From the NCBI GenBank assembly GCA_026002875.1, contig BPGE01000001.1, positions 3,658,001-3,722,000 on the forward strand: a stretch of 64,000 nucleotides of DNA, read 5' to 3'. A program made the translations under genes and the position numbers. This DNA is from Bryobacteraceae bacterium (GTDB lineage Bacteria; Acidobacteriota; Terriglobia; Bryobacterales; Bryobacteraceae). The notes beneath the pieces were generated by a model that did no database searches, was not told where the DNA came from, and worked only from the letters and a program-made list of their open reading frames with translations. Shown piece after piece: positions 18,768-27,801 of this stretch. Every line of letters begins with the position of its first letter. Positions within the stretch are counted from its first letter, which is position 1.

Positions 18768-19883
18768 GTGAGCTGGGCCCTCCCTCTGCTGGCATGGCTC
18801 GTGCTGCAGGCGCCCGCCGCGCCGCCCGCCGAGGCTCTGCGCCTCATTGAGGAAGGCCGCGCCCGCGAAGCCGTCCCCCTGCTCGAAGAAGCAGCCCGCA
18901 CCCATCCAGACTCCGCCGCCATTCATTTCCAGCTCGGCTTCGCGCTCTCCGAAATCGGCGAAACGCAGCGCGCCATCGCCGCTTTCCGCCGAGTGCTCGA
19001 AATCGACCCGGAAATCCGCCCCGCCCGGCTCAATCTTGCGCACCTGTTCATCCGTGCTCAGCAGCCCTCGGAAGCCATCCCGCTGCTCGAACAGTGCCTC
19101 GAAGAACAGCCCGATGACGCCAGGGCCGCGTTCCTCCTCGGCCGCGCCCGCGCCGAAACCGGCCAGTGGCGCGCCGCCGCCGAAGCGTTCGAAAAGGCCG
19201 CCGAAAAGCAGCCCGGCGATGCGCAGACCGCCCTCGCTCTCGCCGAAGCCTGGGAGCGCGCCGGCGAAAAACAGAAAGCCGCCGCCATCTACGCGCGCTT
19301 CGCGGACGACCCCGCCGTGCTCGAGCGCCTCGGCGTCCTCGCGCTCGAATCGGGCGACGCGGAAGCCGCCATCCGCCACCTCGAGGCCGCCCGCGCAAAG
19401 AGCCCCACCACCGCCGTCCTCTATGCGCTCGCCACCGCCTATCTCCGCAACCGGCAGCTCGAACAGAGCGCCTCGGTCGCCGCCTCGCTCGTCCAGCTCG
19501 AGCCGTCCAACCCCGATCTCCGCCTCTTCTACGGACGCCTCCTCCGCGATCAGAAAAAGTACGCCGAAGCCGCGCCCCAGTTCCAGCAAGCCGCCCGCCT
19601 CGCCCCGCGCTCCGGCGAAGCCTGGAACGAACTCACCGCCATTCTCATGCTTCTCAAACAGTACGAGCCCGCCCTCGCCGCCCTCGAGCGCGCCCGCGAA
19701 CTCAACGGCCCCAGCCCCGCCTACGACTACTTCCGCGCTGCCATGCTTGACGCCATGAACCAGCCGAAAGCTGCGCTCGAAAGCTACCGCCGCTTCCTCG
19801 CCTCCAGCAACGGCGCCCACCCCGACGAAGAATTCAAGGCGCGCCAGCGCGTCAGAATCCTCGAAAAGGCGGTGCAGCGATGA
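18768..19883 (+). CDS. TPR-repeat protein with signal peptide
   Basis: This 371-residue protein has an N-terminal hydrophobic signal (MSWALPLLAWLVLQAPAAP) and then about eight to nine tetratricopeptide repeats, recognisable by A-x-x-x-L-E-x-A-x-x-x-x-P-D and A-A-x-x-L-G-x-A patterns from residue 20 to 350. TPR arrays serve as protein-protein interaction scaffolds; here probably in the periplasm. The GTG at 18768 is the only start that gives a complete signal peptide; the ATG at 18761 runs into a stop after three codons. It is the first of three genes joined by ATGA overlaps. Confidence 0.85.
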   Translation: MSWALPLLAWLVLQAPAAPPAEALRLIEEGRAREAVPLLEEAARTHPDSAAIHFQLGFALSEIGETQRAIAAFRRVLEIDPEIRPARLNLAHLFIRAQQPSEAIPLLEQCLEEQPDDARAAFLLGRARAETGQWRAAAEAFEKAAEKQPGDAQTALALAEAWERAGEKQKAAAIYARFADDPAVLERLGVLALESGDAEAAIRHLEAARAKSPTTAVLYALATAYLRNRQLEQSASVAASLVQLEPSNPDLRLFYGRLLRDQKKYAEAAPQFQQAARLAPRSGEAWNELTAILMLLKQYEPALAALERARELNGPSPAYDYFRAAMLDAMNQPKAALESYRRFLASSNGAHPDEEFKARQRVRILEKAVQR

Positions 19884-20326
19884 AGCTGGTCCTTGTCCTC
19901 TTCGCCCTGTCTGCCGTCTGCGCCGCTCAGCGGCAGCCCGCGGTGCTCACGCTCGATGCCGTGCGCTCGGAAGTCGATCCTCTCCGCCGCTTCGACCGCG
20001 CCCTCCAGTTCGCCGATTCTCGCCTGAATACCGCCTGGAAGCTCGTCCGCGAAGGCGGCTCCCGCACCGAACTCGAATCCGCCATCAGCGACCTCATCGC
20101 CGCCTCCGAGCTGTCCCTCGAATCCCTCCGCTCCACCGGACGCCGCCCCGGCAAGCTCAGCCGCCAGTACAAGCGCGGCGAACTCCGCCTGCGCAGCTTC
20201 GAAAAAGGACTCAAGGAACTCTCCCTCGCCGTCGGCTTCGACGAGCGTGAGAAGATCGAACAGGCGCGCCAGCGCATGGCCGAAATCCATGAAAAATTCC
20301 TGCTCGCCGTCATGACCGGAAAATGA
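19880..20326 (+). CDS. Exported helical protein of unknown function
   Basis: I do not recognise this 148-residue protein. It has a signal peptide (MKLVLVLFALSAVCAAQ) followed by an almost entirely helical, charged body with Arg/Glu-rich amphipathic segments. Its ATG overlaps the TPR gene stop (ATGA), and its own stop lies 11 bp before the next start. Its place between a TPR protein and a coiled-coil protein, all with export signals, suggests the three act together in the periplasm. No catalytic motif is seen. Confidence 0.75.
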   Translation: MKLVLVLFALSAVCAAQRQPAVLTLDAVRSEVDPLRRFDRALQFADSRLNTAWKLVREGGSRTELESAISDLIAASELSLESLRSTGRRPGKLSRQYKRGELRLRSFEKGLKELSLAVGFDEREKIEQARQRMAEIHEKFLLAVMTGK

Positions 20327-20337
20327 AGGAGGCCGTC

Positions 20338-21003
20338 ATGCGTTGGTTCCTGCCGCTCCTGCTCGCCTGCGCTCCCGCCATCGCGCAGCGCGACTTTCTC
20401 ACGCCCGACGAAGTCGAACAGCTCCGCCTCGTCCAGGACCCCGAGCCCCGCCTCCAGCTCTATCTCAAATTCGCCCGCCAGCGCGTCGACATGCTCGAGC
20501 AGCTCTTCGCCAAACGTCAGACCGGCCGCAGCGGCCTCATCCACGACACTCTCGAGCAGGTCACCCAGATCATCGAGGCGATGGACATGAACATCGACGA
20601 TGCCATCCGCCGCCAGAAGCCGCTCGAAAAACTCGATGGCATCGTCAAAGGCCAGAAGGAACTCCTCGAGAAACTCGAGGCGATGGCCGCCAGGGAAGAG
20701 CCCGACCGCGCCCGCTACCAGTTCGCCCTCGAGCAGGCGCTCGAAACCCTCCGCGACAGCATCGACATGAACGAGCAGGACATGAAAGAGCGCACGCTCT
20801 CCGTCGCCGATAAGGAAAAGGCCCTGCGCGAAGAGCGCGACGAACTGCTCGCCCCGGAGCGCAAAGAGGAGCTCGAAAAAGAGCGCAAGCGCATCGAGTC
20901 GGAAAAAGAAGGCGTCGCCCCAGGAAAAAAGCGGCCCACTCTTCTCAAGCCGGGGGAGAAACCGGGCCGTGTGGGCCAGCCTCCGCCCCCGCCGAAGAAA
21001 TGA
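20338..21003 (+). CDS. Exported coiled-coil protein of unknown function
   Basis: This 221-residue protein has a signal peptide (MRWFLPLLLACAPAIAQ) and then long charged helices; the segment from about residue 85 to 195 is Glu/Lys/Arg-rich with heptad spacing typical of coiled coil. The C-terminus is basic and ends with P-P-P-P-P-K-K. The ATG at 20338 is preceded by a perfect AAGGAGG at 5 nt, so it is preferred over an in-frame ATG at 20323. The last 59 bp overlap the convergent AI-2E-type permease gene. Function is unknown. Confidence 0.8.
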   Translation: MRWFLPLLLACAPAIAQRDFLTPDEVEQLRLVQDPEPRLQLYLKFARQRVDMLEQLFAKRQTGRSGLIHDTLEQVTQIIEAMDMNIDDAIRRQKPLEKLDGIVKGQKELLEKLEAMAAREEPDRARYQFALEQALETLRDSIDMNEQDMKERTLSVADKEKALREERDELLAPERKEELEKERKRIESEKEGVAPGKKRPTLLKPGEKPGRVGQPPPPPKK

Positions 21004-22063
21004 CCGCCGGCGGCGCCGCGTACAGTTCCCGCAGCATCCGGAACACCGCCGCCGCCGCCGAGATGATCACCGGCCCCGCGAACAATCCGATCGCCCCGAA
21101 CACCTGCATCCCGCCCATCAGCGCAAAGAAAATCACCAGCCCGTTCATCCCCGTGCGCCCGCTCAGCACCCACGGCCGCACGAAATTGTCCGACATCCCC
21201 ACCACCAGCCCGCCCCACACCGCAAGAAACAGCGCCTTGCCCCAGGCCCCCTGCAGGAACAGGATCGCCGCCGCCGGCCCCCACACCAGCGCCGTCCCCA
21301 CCACCGGTATCAGCGAACACACCGCCGCCGCCGCCCCCGCAAATACCGGCCCCGGCACCCCCGCCATCAGAAATCCCAGCGACGTCAGCGCCCCCTGCGA
21401 CACCGCCACCGCCGCCATCCCGTGAAAGTTCGCCACAATCGAATCGCGGATCGCCGCCAGCAGCCTCGCCGTCTTGTCCTGTTCCAGCGGCGACCACGCA
21501 TAGAACCCGTCCCGGATCTTCGGCCCTTCCAGAAACAGGAAGAACAGGATGAACACCGACAGCAGCGCGTTGCCCAGCGTCGCCGTCACGTTCGCCAGCA
21601 GCGCCGCCCCCCAGCTCCCCAGCAGCTTCACCGCCTCCTGCGCCTGATCCAGCAGCGCCGCTTTCACGTCCGGCGCCGGCAGCCCGGTCTTCTGCGCCGT
21701 CCATTGCACCGGCTGCTCCACCAGCGATGCCAGCCACGCCGCCCATCCGCCCTGTTCCGAAGTATGCCGCGCCAGGCTCTGATACAGCCCGCCCGCCTCC
21801 TGAATCACGTTCACCCCGATCAGAGCCAGCGGCCCCAGCACCAGCACCACGATGATCAGCGTCGCCGCCAGCGCCGCCGCCGCCGAAGACCGCAGCCACC
21901 GCAGCAGCCTCTCGTACAGCGGCTCGAACGCCACCGCCAGCACCACGGCAAACGTAATCGGACGCACGAACGGCGCCAGCAGCATCAGCACCAGCACTGC
22001 GCTCGCCAGCGCCAGCGCGATCAGCGCATACAGTCCCGTCCGGCTCTTCGGCTCCCCGCTCAA
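20945..22063 (-). CDS. AI-2E/PerM family membrane permease
   Basis: This 372-residue protein has the PerM layout: two N-terminal helix pairs, an extracytoplasmic region (about 85-150) and a C-terminal membrane block with V-C-S-L-I-P-V-V-G-T-A-L-V-W-G-P and D-N-F-V-R-P. The family includes TqsA and sodium/proton antiporters, so the cargo is not certain. The start is read as TTG at 22061-22063, which overlaps the tsaE stop as TTGA; no ATG is available nearby. It is the last gene of the minus-strand run beginning at lpxD. Confidence 0.85.
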   Translation of the reverse strand: MSGEPKSRTGLYALIALALASAVLVLMLLAPFVRPITFAVVLAVAFEPLYERLLRWLRSSAAAALAATLIIVVLVLGPLALIGVNVIQEAGGLYQSLARHTSEQGGWAAWLASLVEQPVQWTAQKTGLPAPDVKAALLDQAQEAVKLLGSWGAALLANVTATLGNALLSVFILFFLFLEGPKIRDGFYAWSPLEQDKTARLLAAIRDSIVANFHGMAAVAVSQGALTSLGFLMAGVPGPVFAGAAAAVCSLIPVVGTALVWGPAAAILFLQGAWGKALFLAVWGGLVVGMSDNFVRPWVLSGRTGMNGLVIFFALMGGMQVFGAIGLFAGPVIISAAAAVFRMLRELYAAPPAVISSAGAEAGPHGPVSPPA

Positions 22064-22488
22064 GGCAGCTCCTTCACTTCAATCCAACGCGTTTCATCCC
22101 CCCGCGGTTCGATCCGCACCTCCACTCTCTCTTCCGGCAGCAGCCGCGGAAACCGCTCCGCCCACTCCAGCAGCACCACCGCCTGCCGCGTCAGAATCTC
22201 GTCCAGCCCCAGCGAAGCCGCCTCCTGCTCCGTGTCCAGCCGGTACAGATCCACGTGATACAGCAGCCCGCCGCCGTGCTCGTGGATCAGCGCGAACGTC
22301 GGGCTCGAGATCTCGTCCCGCGGCGCCGCGCCCAGCCCTTCCGCCACGCCTTTGGCGAACGTCGTCTTGCCCGCACCCAGATTCCCGATCAGCAGCACGC
22401 ACCGCGGCGGCGTCCACTCCCGCGCCAGCTCCGCCGCCAGCGCGATCGTCTCCTCCTCGTTCTGCGTCGTGAACGTGCGCGTCCTCAT
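22060..22488 (-). CDS. tsaE: tRNA t6A-synthesis ATPase TsaE
   Basis: This 142-residue P-loop ATPase works with TsaB, TsaC and TsaD to make threonylcarbamoyl-adenosine at position 37 of ANN-decoding tRNAs. The Walker A motif G-N-L-G-A-G-K-T-T is at 35-43, followed by S-S-P-T-F-A-L-I-H-E and L-Y-H-V-D-L-Y-R-L, both conserved in TsaE. Its ATG overlaps the stop of the NAD(P)HX repair gene (ATGA); this neighbourhood (nnr next to tsaE) is common in bacteria. Confidence 0.95.
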   Translation of the reverse strand: MRTRTFTTQNEEETIALAAELAREWTPPRCVLLIGNLGAGKTTFAKGVAEGLGAAPRDEISSPTFALIHEHGGGLLYHVDLYRLDTEQEAASLGLDEILTRQAVVLLEWAERFPRLLPEERVEVRIEPRGDETRWIEVKELP

Positions 22489-23963
22489 GCCGCCGCTTCC
22501 CGGATCGCCTCCGGCAGGAACCGCACCAGGTCCGTCGCCGTCACGCACCACTCTGTCGACGCCTCCGCCGCCAGCTCGCCCGCGCGCCCGTGCAGCCACA
22601 CCGCCGCCATCAGCGCCTCTTCCCGCCGGTCCGGCCACTGCGCCAGCAGCCCGGCAATCAGCCCCGTCAGAATGTCACCAGCCCCCGCCGTCGCCATCGC
22701 CGGCGTCCCTGTCGGATTCACGAACACGCGCCCGTCCGGAAACGCGATCAGCGTGCGCTGCCCCTTCAGCACCAGCACCACATGCCGCTCCATCGCAAAC
22801 CGCCGCGCCACGCCCACGCGGTCCGCCTGAATGTCCACGCTCGTGCACCCCGCCAGCCGCGCCATCTCGCCCGGATGCGGCGTCAGCACCCGCCACGGCC
22901 CCGGCCCCCGGAACGACGTCCGCGCCAGCGCGTTCAGCCCGTCGGCATCCACCACCATCGGCAGCGCCGATTGCAGAAACAGCCGCTGCGCCAGCGACAC
23001 CATCTCCGGGTCCCTTCCCAGGCCCGGCCCCAGCGCGATCACGTCCTTGTCTCCCGGATCCTCGCTCAGCCCCTGCGTCATCAGCTCCGGCGCCAGCGAC
23101 GTCACCGTCCGCCTCTCCGCCTCCGCGCACGCCACCGTCACCAGCCCCGCCCCCGCTTTCAGCGCCGCCCAGCCCGCCATCGCCGCCGCGCCGCCCTTGC
23201 CTTCCCATCCTCCGATCACCAGCACATGCCCGAAGTCGCCTTTGTGCGAGCCCCTCGGCCGCGGCTCGAACAGCCGCCGGAAATGCCGCGTCTCGATCAG
23301 CTCCAGCCACAGCGACGCATCCCGCTCCAGCATCTCGTCCGGCGTTCCAATCGGAACCACGTGCAGCCGCCCCACCCGGTCGCACAGCGGCGGCAGCACC
23401 TGCTCCACTTTCGGCGCAGTGAAAGTCACCGTATGCGCCGGCAGCACGCTCTCGCCGTCCTCGCACAACCCCGACGGCATGTCCACGCTCACCACCGAGT
23501 CCCGCGCGCGCGGAAATCCGCTGTTCATCTCGCGGATGAAATCCAGCGCCACGCCCCGCGCCGGTCCGCTCAACCCCGTCCCCAGCAGCGCATCGATCAC
23601 CAGCGTCGCAGCCCGCATCACGGGTGTGATCTCGCGGTGGACGCGCACGCCCAGCGCCTGCAGCATCCGGTAGTTGATCTCCGCGTCGCCCCGCAGCTCC
23701 TCCGGCGGCCACGCCAGCACCACGTCCAGCGACCTCGGACGGAAGCGCAGATGCAGCTGCCGCGCGATCGCCATGCCGTCGCCCCCGTTGTTCCCCTTGC
23801 CGCAGATCACCACAATCCGCTGATGCTTCAGCGGCTCGTATTCGCGGTCCAGAAACTCCACAAACCGGCACGCCGCATTCTCCATCAGCACGATCGACGG
23901 CACCCCCGCCTCGATCGTCTTCCGGTCGATCTCACGCATCTGTTCCGCTGTCAGGATCTTCAT
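22485..23963 (-). CDS. nnrD: Bifunctional NAD(P)HX epimerase/dehydratase
   Basis: This 492-residue protein repairs hydrated NAD(P)H. The N-terminal YjeF_N domain (about 1-215) epimerises NAD(P)HX and shows the motif G-K-G-N-N-G-G-D-G at 55-63. The C-terminal ribokinase-like domain (about 225-490) is the ADP- or ATP-dependent dehydratase and shows G-S-H-K-G-D-F-G-H-V-L-V-I-G-G, G-P-G-L-G and a G-A-G-D-I-L-T-G-L-I motif near 420. The ATG at 23961-23963 overlaps the potassium channel stop (ATGA). All motifs look intact. Confidence 0.95.
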   Translation of the reverse strand: MKILTAEQMREIDRKTIEAGVPSIVLMENAACRFVEFLDREYEPLKHQRIVVICGKGNNGGDGMAIARQLHLRFRPRSLDVVLAWPPEELRGDAEINYRMLQALGVRVHREITPVMRAATLVIDALLGTGLSGPARGVALDFIREMNSGFPRARDSVVSVDMPSGLCEDGESVLPAHTVTFTAPKVEQVLPPLCDRVGRLHVVPIGTPDEMLERDASLWLELIETRHFRRLFEPRPRGSHKGDFGHVLVIGGWEGKGGAAAMAGWAALKAGAGLVTVACAEAERRTVTSLAPELMTQGLSEDPGDKDVIALGPGLGRDPEMVSLAQRLFLQSALPMVVDADGLNALARTSFRGPGPWRVLTPHPGEMARLAGCTSVDIQADRVGVARRFAMERHVVLVLKGQRTLIAFPDGRVFVNPTGTPAMATAGAGDILTGLIAGLLAQWPDRREEALMAAVWLHGRAGELAAEASTEWCVTATDLVRFLPEAIREAAA

Positions 23964-24973
23964 CGCTCGCCGCCTCCCGTGGCGCGCGCCTCGAACCGCC
24001 GCAGCGGCTCGGCCTCGCCCATCACCACCAGGCAGTCGCCAGGCTCGATCACCGCCGCCGCCGGCGGATTGAACTCCATGCCGCCGCCCGCTCGGCGGAT
24101 GGCCGGCACAACCACCTGCATCTCGCCCCGGATACGCGCCTCCGCCAGCGATTTTCCCACCAGGTCGCTGGCCCTATCCACTTCCACTTGCTCGATGCGC
24201 ACGTTCCATTCAGGCGTCGCCAGCGCGAATTCCAGAAACTGCCGCACATGCGGCTTCAGCAGCGACAGCGCCAGTTGCGCCCCGGCCGTCTTGTACGGCG
24301 CCAGCACCGTGTCCGCTCCCGCCCGCACCAGCTTCCTCTCTGTCGGTTCGTCCGAAGCGCGCGCCGCCACGCGCAGCCCTCCATTCAGCGCCTTCGCCGA
24401 CATCACCACGAACAGGTTGTCCGCGTCCGTGCTCAGCGCCGCCACCAGCCCCGCCGCCCGTTCAATGCCCGCCTCGCGAAGGGAATCATCCGACGTCGCG
24501 TCCCCGTTCAGCGCCACGCACCCCTGCCTCCGCGCCTGCTCCAGCCGCTTCTCGTCGCGGTCCACCACCACCACGTTCTCCCCGTTCTTGCGCAGCTCCG
24601 CCGCCGCTCCGCGCCCCACCCGCCCGAACCCGCACACAATGGAATGCCCCCGCAGCGATTCGATCATCTTCCTTACCCTTCTCCTGCCGAACACATCGCG
24701 GAACTGCGCCTCCAGGATCGCCTGCGTCATCACGCCGATCACCAGCAGCATCGTGCTGACGCTGATCACCATGTAAAACGAGTTGAACACCCGCCCCGCG
24801 CGCCCCAGCGGATGGATCTCCCCGTAGCCCACCGTCGTCATCGTCATGATGGCCATGTACAGCGCGTCCACCGGCGGATAATCCGCAATCAGCGCGAACC
24901 CCGCCGTCCCCAGGCTCAGCGTGGCCAGCACCGCCGCAGCCAGAATCTTCACCCTGCGCCCGTGCGTCAGCAT
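23960..24973 (-). CDS. Potassium channel with RCK (TrkA-N/C) domains
   Basis: This 337-residue protein has two membrane helices flanking a pore with the selectivity filter T-V-G-Y-G-E at 47-52, followed by a cytoplasmic RCK_N Rossmann domain starting at G-F-G-R-V-G (115-120) and an RCK_C domain (about 245-325). Four copies would form a ligand-gated K+ channel of the MthK/Kch type. The gene lies 6 bp after the SpoIIE phosphatase gene and overlaps the NAD(P)HX repair gene by ATGA. Confidence 0.93.
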   Translation of the reverse strand: MLTHGRRVKILAAAVLATLSLGTAGFALIADYPPVDALYMAIMTMTTVGYGEIHPLGRAGRVFNSFYMVISVSTMLLVIGVMTQAILEAQFRDVFGRRRVRKMIESLRGHSIVCGFGRVGRGAAAELRKNGENVVVVDRDEKRLEQARRQGCVALNGDATSDDSLREAGIERAAGLVAALSTDADNLFVVMSAKALNGGLRVAARASDEPTERKLVRAGADTVLAPYKTAGAQLALSLLKPHVRQFLEFALATPEWNVRIEQVEVDRASDLVGKSLAEARIRGEMQVVVPAIRRAGGGMEFNPPAAAVIEPGDCLVVMGEAEPLRRFEARATGGGER

Positions 24974-24979
24974 CCCCTT

Positions 24980-26971
24980 TCACCCGGTCTTGCGCACCAG
25001 CAGCAGCGTCAGGTCGTCCTGCAGCTCGCTCGACTCCGTCCACCGCGCCACTTCCTCCGCAATCAGCGCCCCCAGCTGTTCGACATCCAGCGCCGCGTGC
25101 TCCGTCAGCAGCTCGCACAGCCGCGCCTCTCCGAACATCTCTCCGTACGCGTTCTCCGGCTCCGTCACCCCGTCCGTGTAGCACACCAGCAGATCGCCCG
25201 GCGCCAGCCGGATCCGGCTCTCTCCGTACTTCGCCCCGGCGAAGCAGCCCACCACCATGCCGTTCGTGTCCAGCCGCTCCACTCGCCCGTCCCGCACCAG
25301 CAGCGGCGGCAGATGACCCGCGTTCGTGTACACCAGTTCGGAAGTCCCCTCGTCGTACACGCTGAAGAAGAACGTCGCGTACTTCTCCGGCGCCGTTGAA
25401 GCGTAGATCTGCTGATTGAGGTTCGACACCAGCCGCGCCGTCGAAATCGCCGGCGGTCCGTATCCCGCGCCCTGCCCCGCAGCCGCCGCCTCCGCCGCCT
25501 CAACGCATTGCCGCAATTGGCTCCGCATCGCCGATTGCAGCGTCGCCATCAGCAGCGCCGCCGAAATCCCCTTCCCCGCCACGTCCCCCAGCGCCAGCGC
25601 CAGCCGCCCGTCGCTCACCGGCTGGTAATCGAAGTAATCGCCCGACACCATCCGCGCCGCGTTGCACACGCACGCCAGCCGCAGCGATCCGAAGCTCGTG
25701 ATCGGCTTCGGCAGCAGCTGCGACTGCACCTCCCGCGCGATCTCCAGCTCCGCCTGCAGCCGCTGCCGCTCCTTCTCCGCCTGCAGCAGCCTCTCCAGGT
25801 TCCCCGCCATGATGTTGAACGACGTCCCCAGCTCCGCCAGCTGATCGTTCCCCGTCACCTGAATCCGGTGGCTCAGGTCTCCCCCGCGGATCCGCACCGT
25901 CGCTTCATACAGGTCGTTCACCGCCGACGTGATCGTCCGCGACAGCGACACGCCGATCCAGATCGAGCTCACCTCCACGATGAAGAACACGATCAGCGCC
26001 GTCGAAAACAGCACCAGCATCGTCGGTCCGCTGCTGCTCGTATCGACGCTGAACATGATCCGCAGCGGTCCGCTGATCCGCGTCGCCGCCCCCAGAAACA
26101 CCGTCGCCTCCCGCCCCGGCTCTTCCCAGATCGCCGCCGGAACCGACACGCCCCACTTCAGCGGCAGGTCCAGCACGTTCGCCGGCTCCGGAATCACGCC
26201 CGCCACGGGCGTCTCTTCCGGCAGCGGCGGATGCAGCGAAACCTCCATCGCCCGCACGCCCCCCGGGCCGATCGAAAACGGCGTCAGCTGAATCACGCCC
26301 AGCCCTGGCGCCAGCCCCTGCAGAAACGCCTGCGTCACCGGCACCCGGATCACCACCTCGGACCGCGCCCCGCCCGCGTGCGCCCACAGATGGAACCGTC
26401 CTTCGTGAATCAGCAGCCCCGCTGCGTCCCCGTGACCCTCCGGCGGATGCGGCAGCCGCGCATCCTCGGGGTACCGCACCTCGCGCCCCTGCTCGTCCTT
26501 CAGCAGAATCTCCGCCCCCGGAAAACGGTCCCGGATGAAGAATCCCGCCCGCTTCACCGCCTCCACCCGCACCTGCGGCGCCGCCCGCTGCAGCGACTGC
26601 GCCGTCATCTCCAGCGAGTTCACCCGCCGCCCCATCTCCACGCTCAGCAGGTACGCCGCAATCTGCCCCGAAACCACCCACGCCCCCGCCAGCGTCAGCA
26701 CCGCCAGCATCAGCATCGGCACGGCGGCGATGAACACGTACGCCACGATCAACCGGTTCCGCAGCCGCCAGATCAGCCGCCGCACCGCCCGCAGCCCGTG
26801 CCGCCACGCCAGCAGAAATCCCAGCCCGAACGCCGCCAGCTGCACCAGCACCGTCTCGAGCCGCCCCGGCGCCGCCCACTGCGCCCCGAGGCTCGCCAGC
26901 ACCGCCGCCAGAAAAAGCTGTTCCACCCGGCCCGCGGAGCGCAACCTGTTCAGCCAGCCAGACGGAGACAT
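24980..26971 (-). CDS. Membrane SpoIIE/RsbU-type PP2C phosphatase with HAMP
   Basis: This 663-residue protein has N-terminal membrane helices (about 18-105), a large extracytoplasmic sensor region to about 310, another helix near 325-345, a HAMP linker (about 345-400) and a C-terminal PP2C-like domain (about 430-660). The catalytic region shows V-S-G-D-Y-F-D, L-G-D-V-A-G-K-G-I-S-A-A-L-L-M and C-Y-T-D-G-V-T-E, with metal-binding aspartates present. Such phosphatases dephosphorylate STAS anti-anti-sigma factors in partner switching. The ligand is unknown. TACGCT lies 8 nt before the ATG. Confidence 0.9.
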   Translation of the reverse strand: MSPSGWLNRLRSAGRVEQLFLAAVLASLGAQWAAPGRLETVLVQLAAFGLGFLLAWRHGLRAVRRLIWRLRNRLIVAYVFIAAVPMLMLAVLTLAGAWVVSGQIAAYLLSVEMGRRVNSLEMTAQSLQRAAPQVRVEAVKRAGFFIRDRFPGAEILLKDEQGREVRYPEDARLPHPPEGHGDAAGLLIHEGRFHLWAHAGGARSEVVIRVPVTQAFLQGLAPGLGVIQLTPFSIGPGGVRAMEVSLHPPLPEETPVAGVIPEPANVLDLPLKWGVSVPAAIWEEPGREATVFLGAATRISGPLRIMFSVDTSSSGPTMLVLFSTALIVFFIVEVSSIWIGVSLSRTITSAVNDLYEATVRIRGGDLSHRIQVTGNDQLAELGTSFNIMAGNLERLLQAEKERQRLQAELEIAREVQSQLLPKPITSFGSLRLACVCNAARMVSGDYFDYQPVSDGRLALALGDVAGKGISAALLMATLQSAMRSQLRQCVEAAEAAAAGQGAGYGPPAISTARLVSNLNQQIYASTAPEKYATFFFSVYDEGTSELVYTNAGHLPPLLVRDGRVERLDTNGMVVGCFAGAKYGESRIRLAPGDLLVCYTDGVTEPENAYGEMFGEARLCELLTEHAALDVEQLGALIAEEVARWTESSELQDDLTLLLVRKTG

Positions 26972-26979
26972 TCCGCTTC

Positions 26980-26985
26980 AGCGTA
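26980..26985 (-). promoter_or_regulatory. Putative -10 hexamer of the SpoIIE phosphatase gene
   Basis: TACGCT on the minus strand ends 8 nt before the ATG at 26971. It lies in the 41-bp gap after the LOG-family gene and could start a separate transcript of the downstream genes. Confidence 0.25.
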
Positions 26986-27012
26986 CCCGCTTCCAGGCCG
27001 CTGCCGCCACTG

Positions 27013-27801
27013 TCACAGCCGCGATTTCGCGATGTCCGGCATCTCTTCCGCCGCCCGGATCTGCTGCGGCTGCAGGTAATTCTCCGTCAGGAATTTCTTC
27101 AGATGGTCCAGCGCCGTGTGCACGTCGTCGACGAATTCCATCAGCTCCAGATCCTCCGGGCTGATCATCCCGTGCCGCGCCAGCGCGTCGAAATTGATGA
27201 TCTCCCGCCAGTACTCCCGCCCGTACAGCATGATCATGATCTTCTTCTCGAGCTTCTGCGTCTGCGCCAGCGTCAGCAGCTCCGTCAGCTCGTCCAGCGT
27301 CCCGAATCCTCCCGGAAAAACGATCAGCGCCTTCGCCAGATACGCGAACCAGAATTTCCGCATGAAAAAGTAGTTGAATTCGAAATTCAGCTCCGGCGTG
27401 ATATACGGATTCGGATACTGCTCGTGCGGCAGCGCGATGTTCAGCCCGATCGACTTCCCGCCCGCGTCCCGCGCCCCCCGGTTGGCCGCCTCCATGATCC
27501 CCGGTCCTCCGCCCGTGCACACCACGAACCGCCTCGTCGGCGGCTCCAGCGCGTTCGACCACTGCGTGATCAGCCGCGCGAACTCCCGCGCCTCGTGATA
27601 ATACCGCGCCAGCGGTCCGTCCTCCGTGATCCGCGCCGACCCGAAAAACACCACCGTGTCCCGGATCTTTTCCCGGCTGAACCGGTCCAGCGGCTCCAGA
27701 TATTCCGCCAGAATCCGGATCGCCCTTCCGTTCCAGCTGTCCAGAAACGCCTCGTTCTTGTACGCCAGCGGCGCGCGGTTCATGTGGCGGCTTTTCTTCA
27801 T
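27013..27801 (-). CDS. LOG-family (TIGR00730-like) nucleotide-binding protein
   Basis: This 262-residue Rossmann-fold protein shows the LOG motif P-G-G-F-G-T-L-D-E and the preceding C-T-G-G-G-P-G-I-M-E-A-A-N-R-G-A, the two signatures of phosphoribohydrolases related to plant LOG and once called lysine decarboxylases. The expected reaction is release of ribose 5-phosphate from a nucleoside monophosphate. It carries an N-terminal extension of about 60 residues and belongs to the longer LOG subgroup. The ATG at 27799-27801 overlaps the lpxD stop (ATGA). Confidence 0.88.
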   Translation of the reverse strand: MKKSRHMNRAPLAYKNEAFLDSWNGRAIRILAEYLEPLDRFSREKIRDTVVFFGSARITEDGPLARYYHEAREFARLITQWSNALEPPTRRFVVCTGGGPGIMEAANRGARDAGGKSIGLNIALPHEQYPNPYITPELNFEFNYFFMRKFWFAYLAKALIVFPGGFGTLDELTELLTLAQTQKLEKKIMIMLYGREYWREIINFDALARHGMISPEDLELMEFVDDVHTALDHLKKFLTENYLQPQQIRAAEEMPDIAKSRL

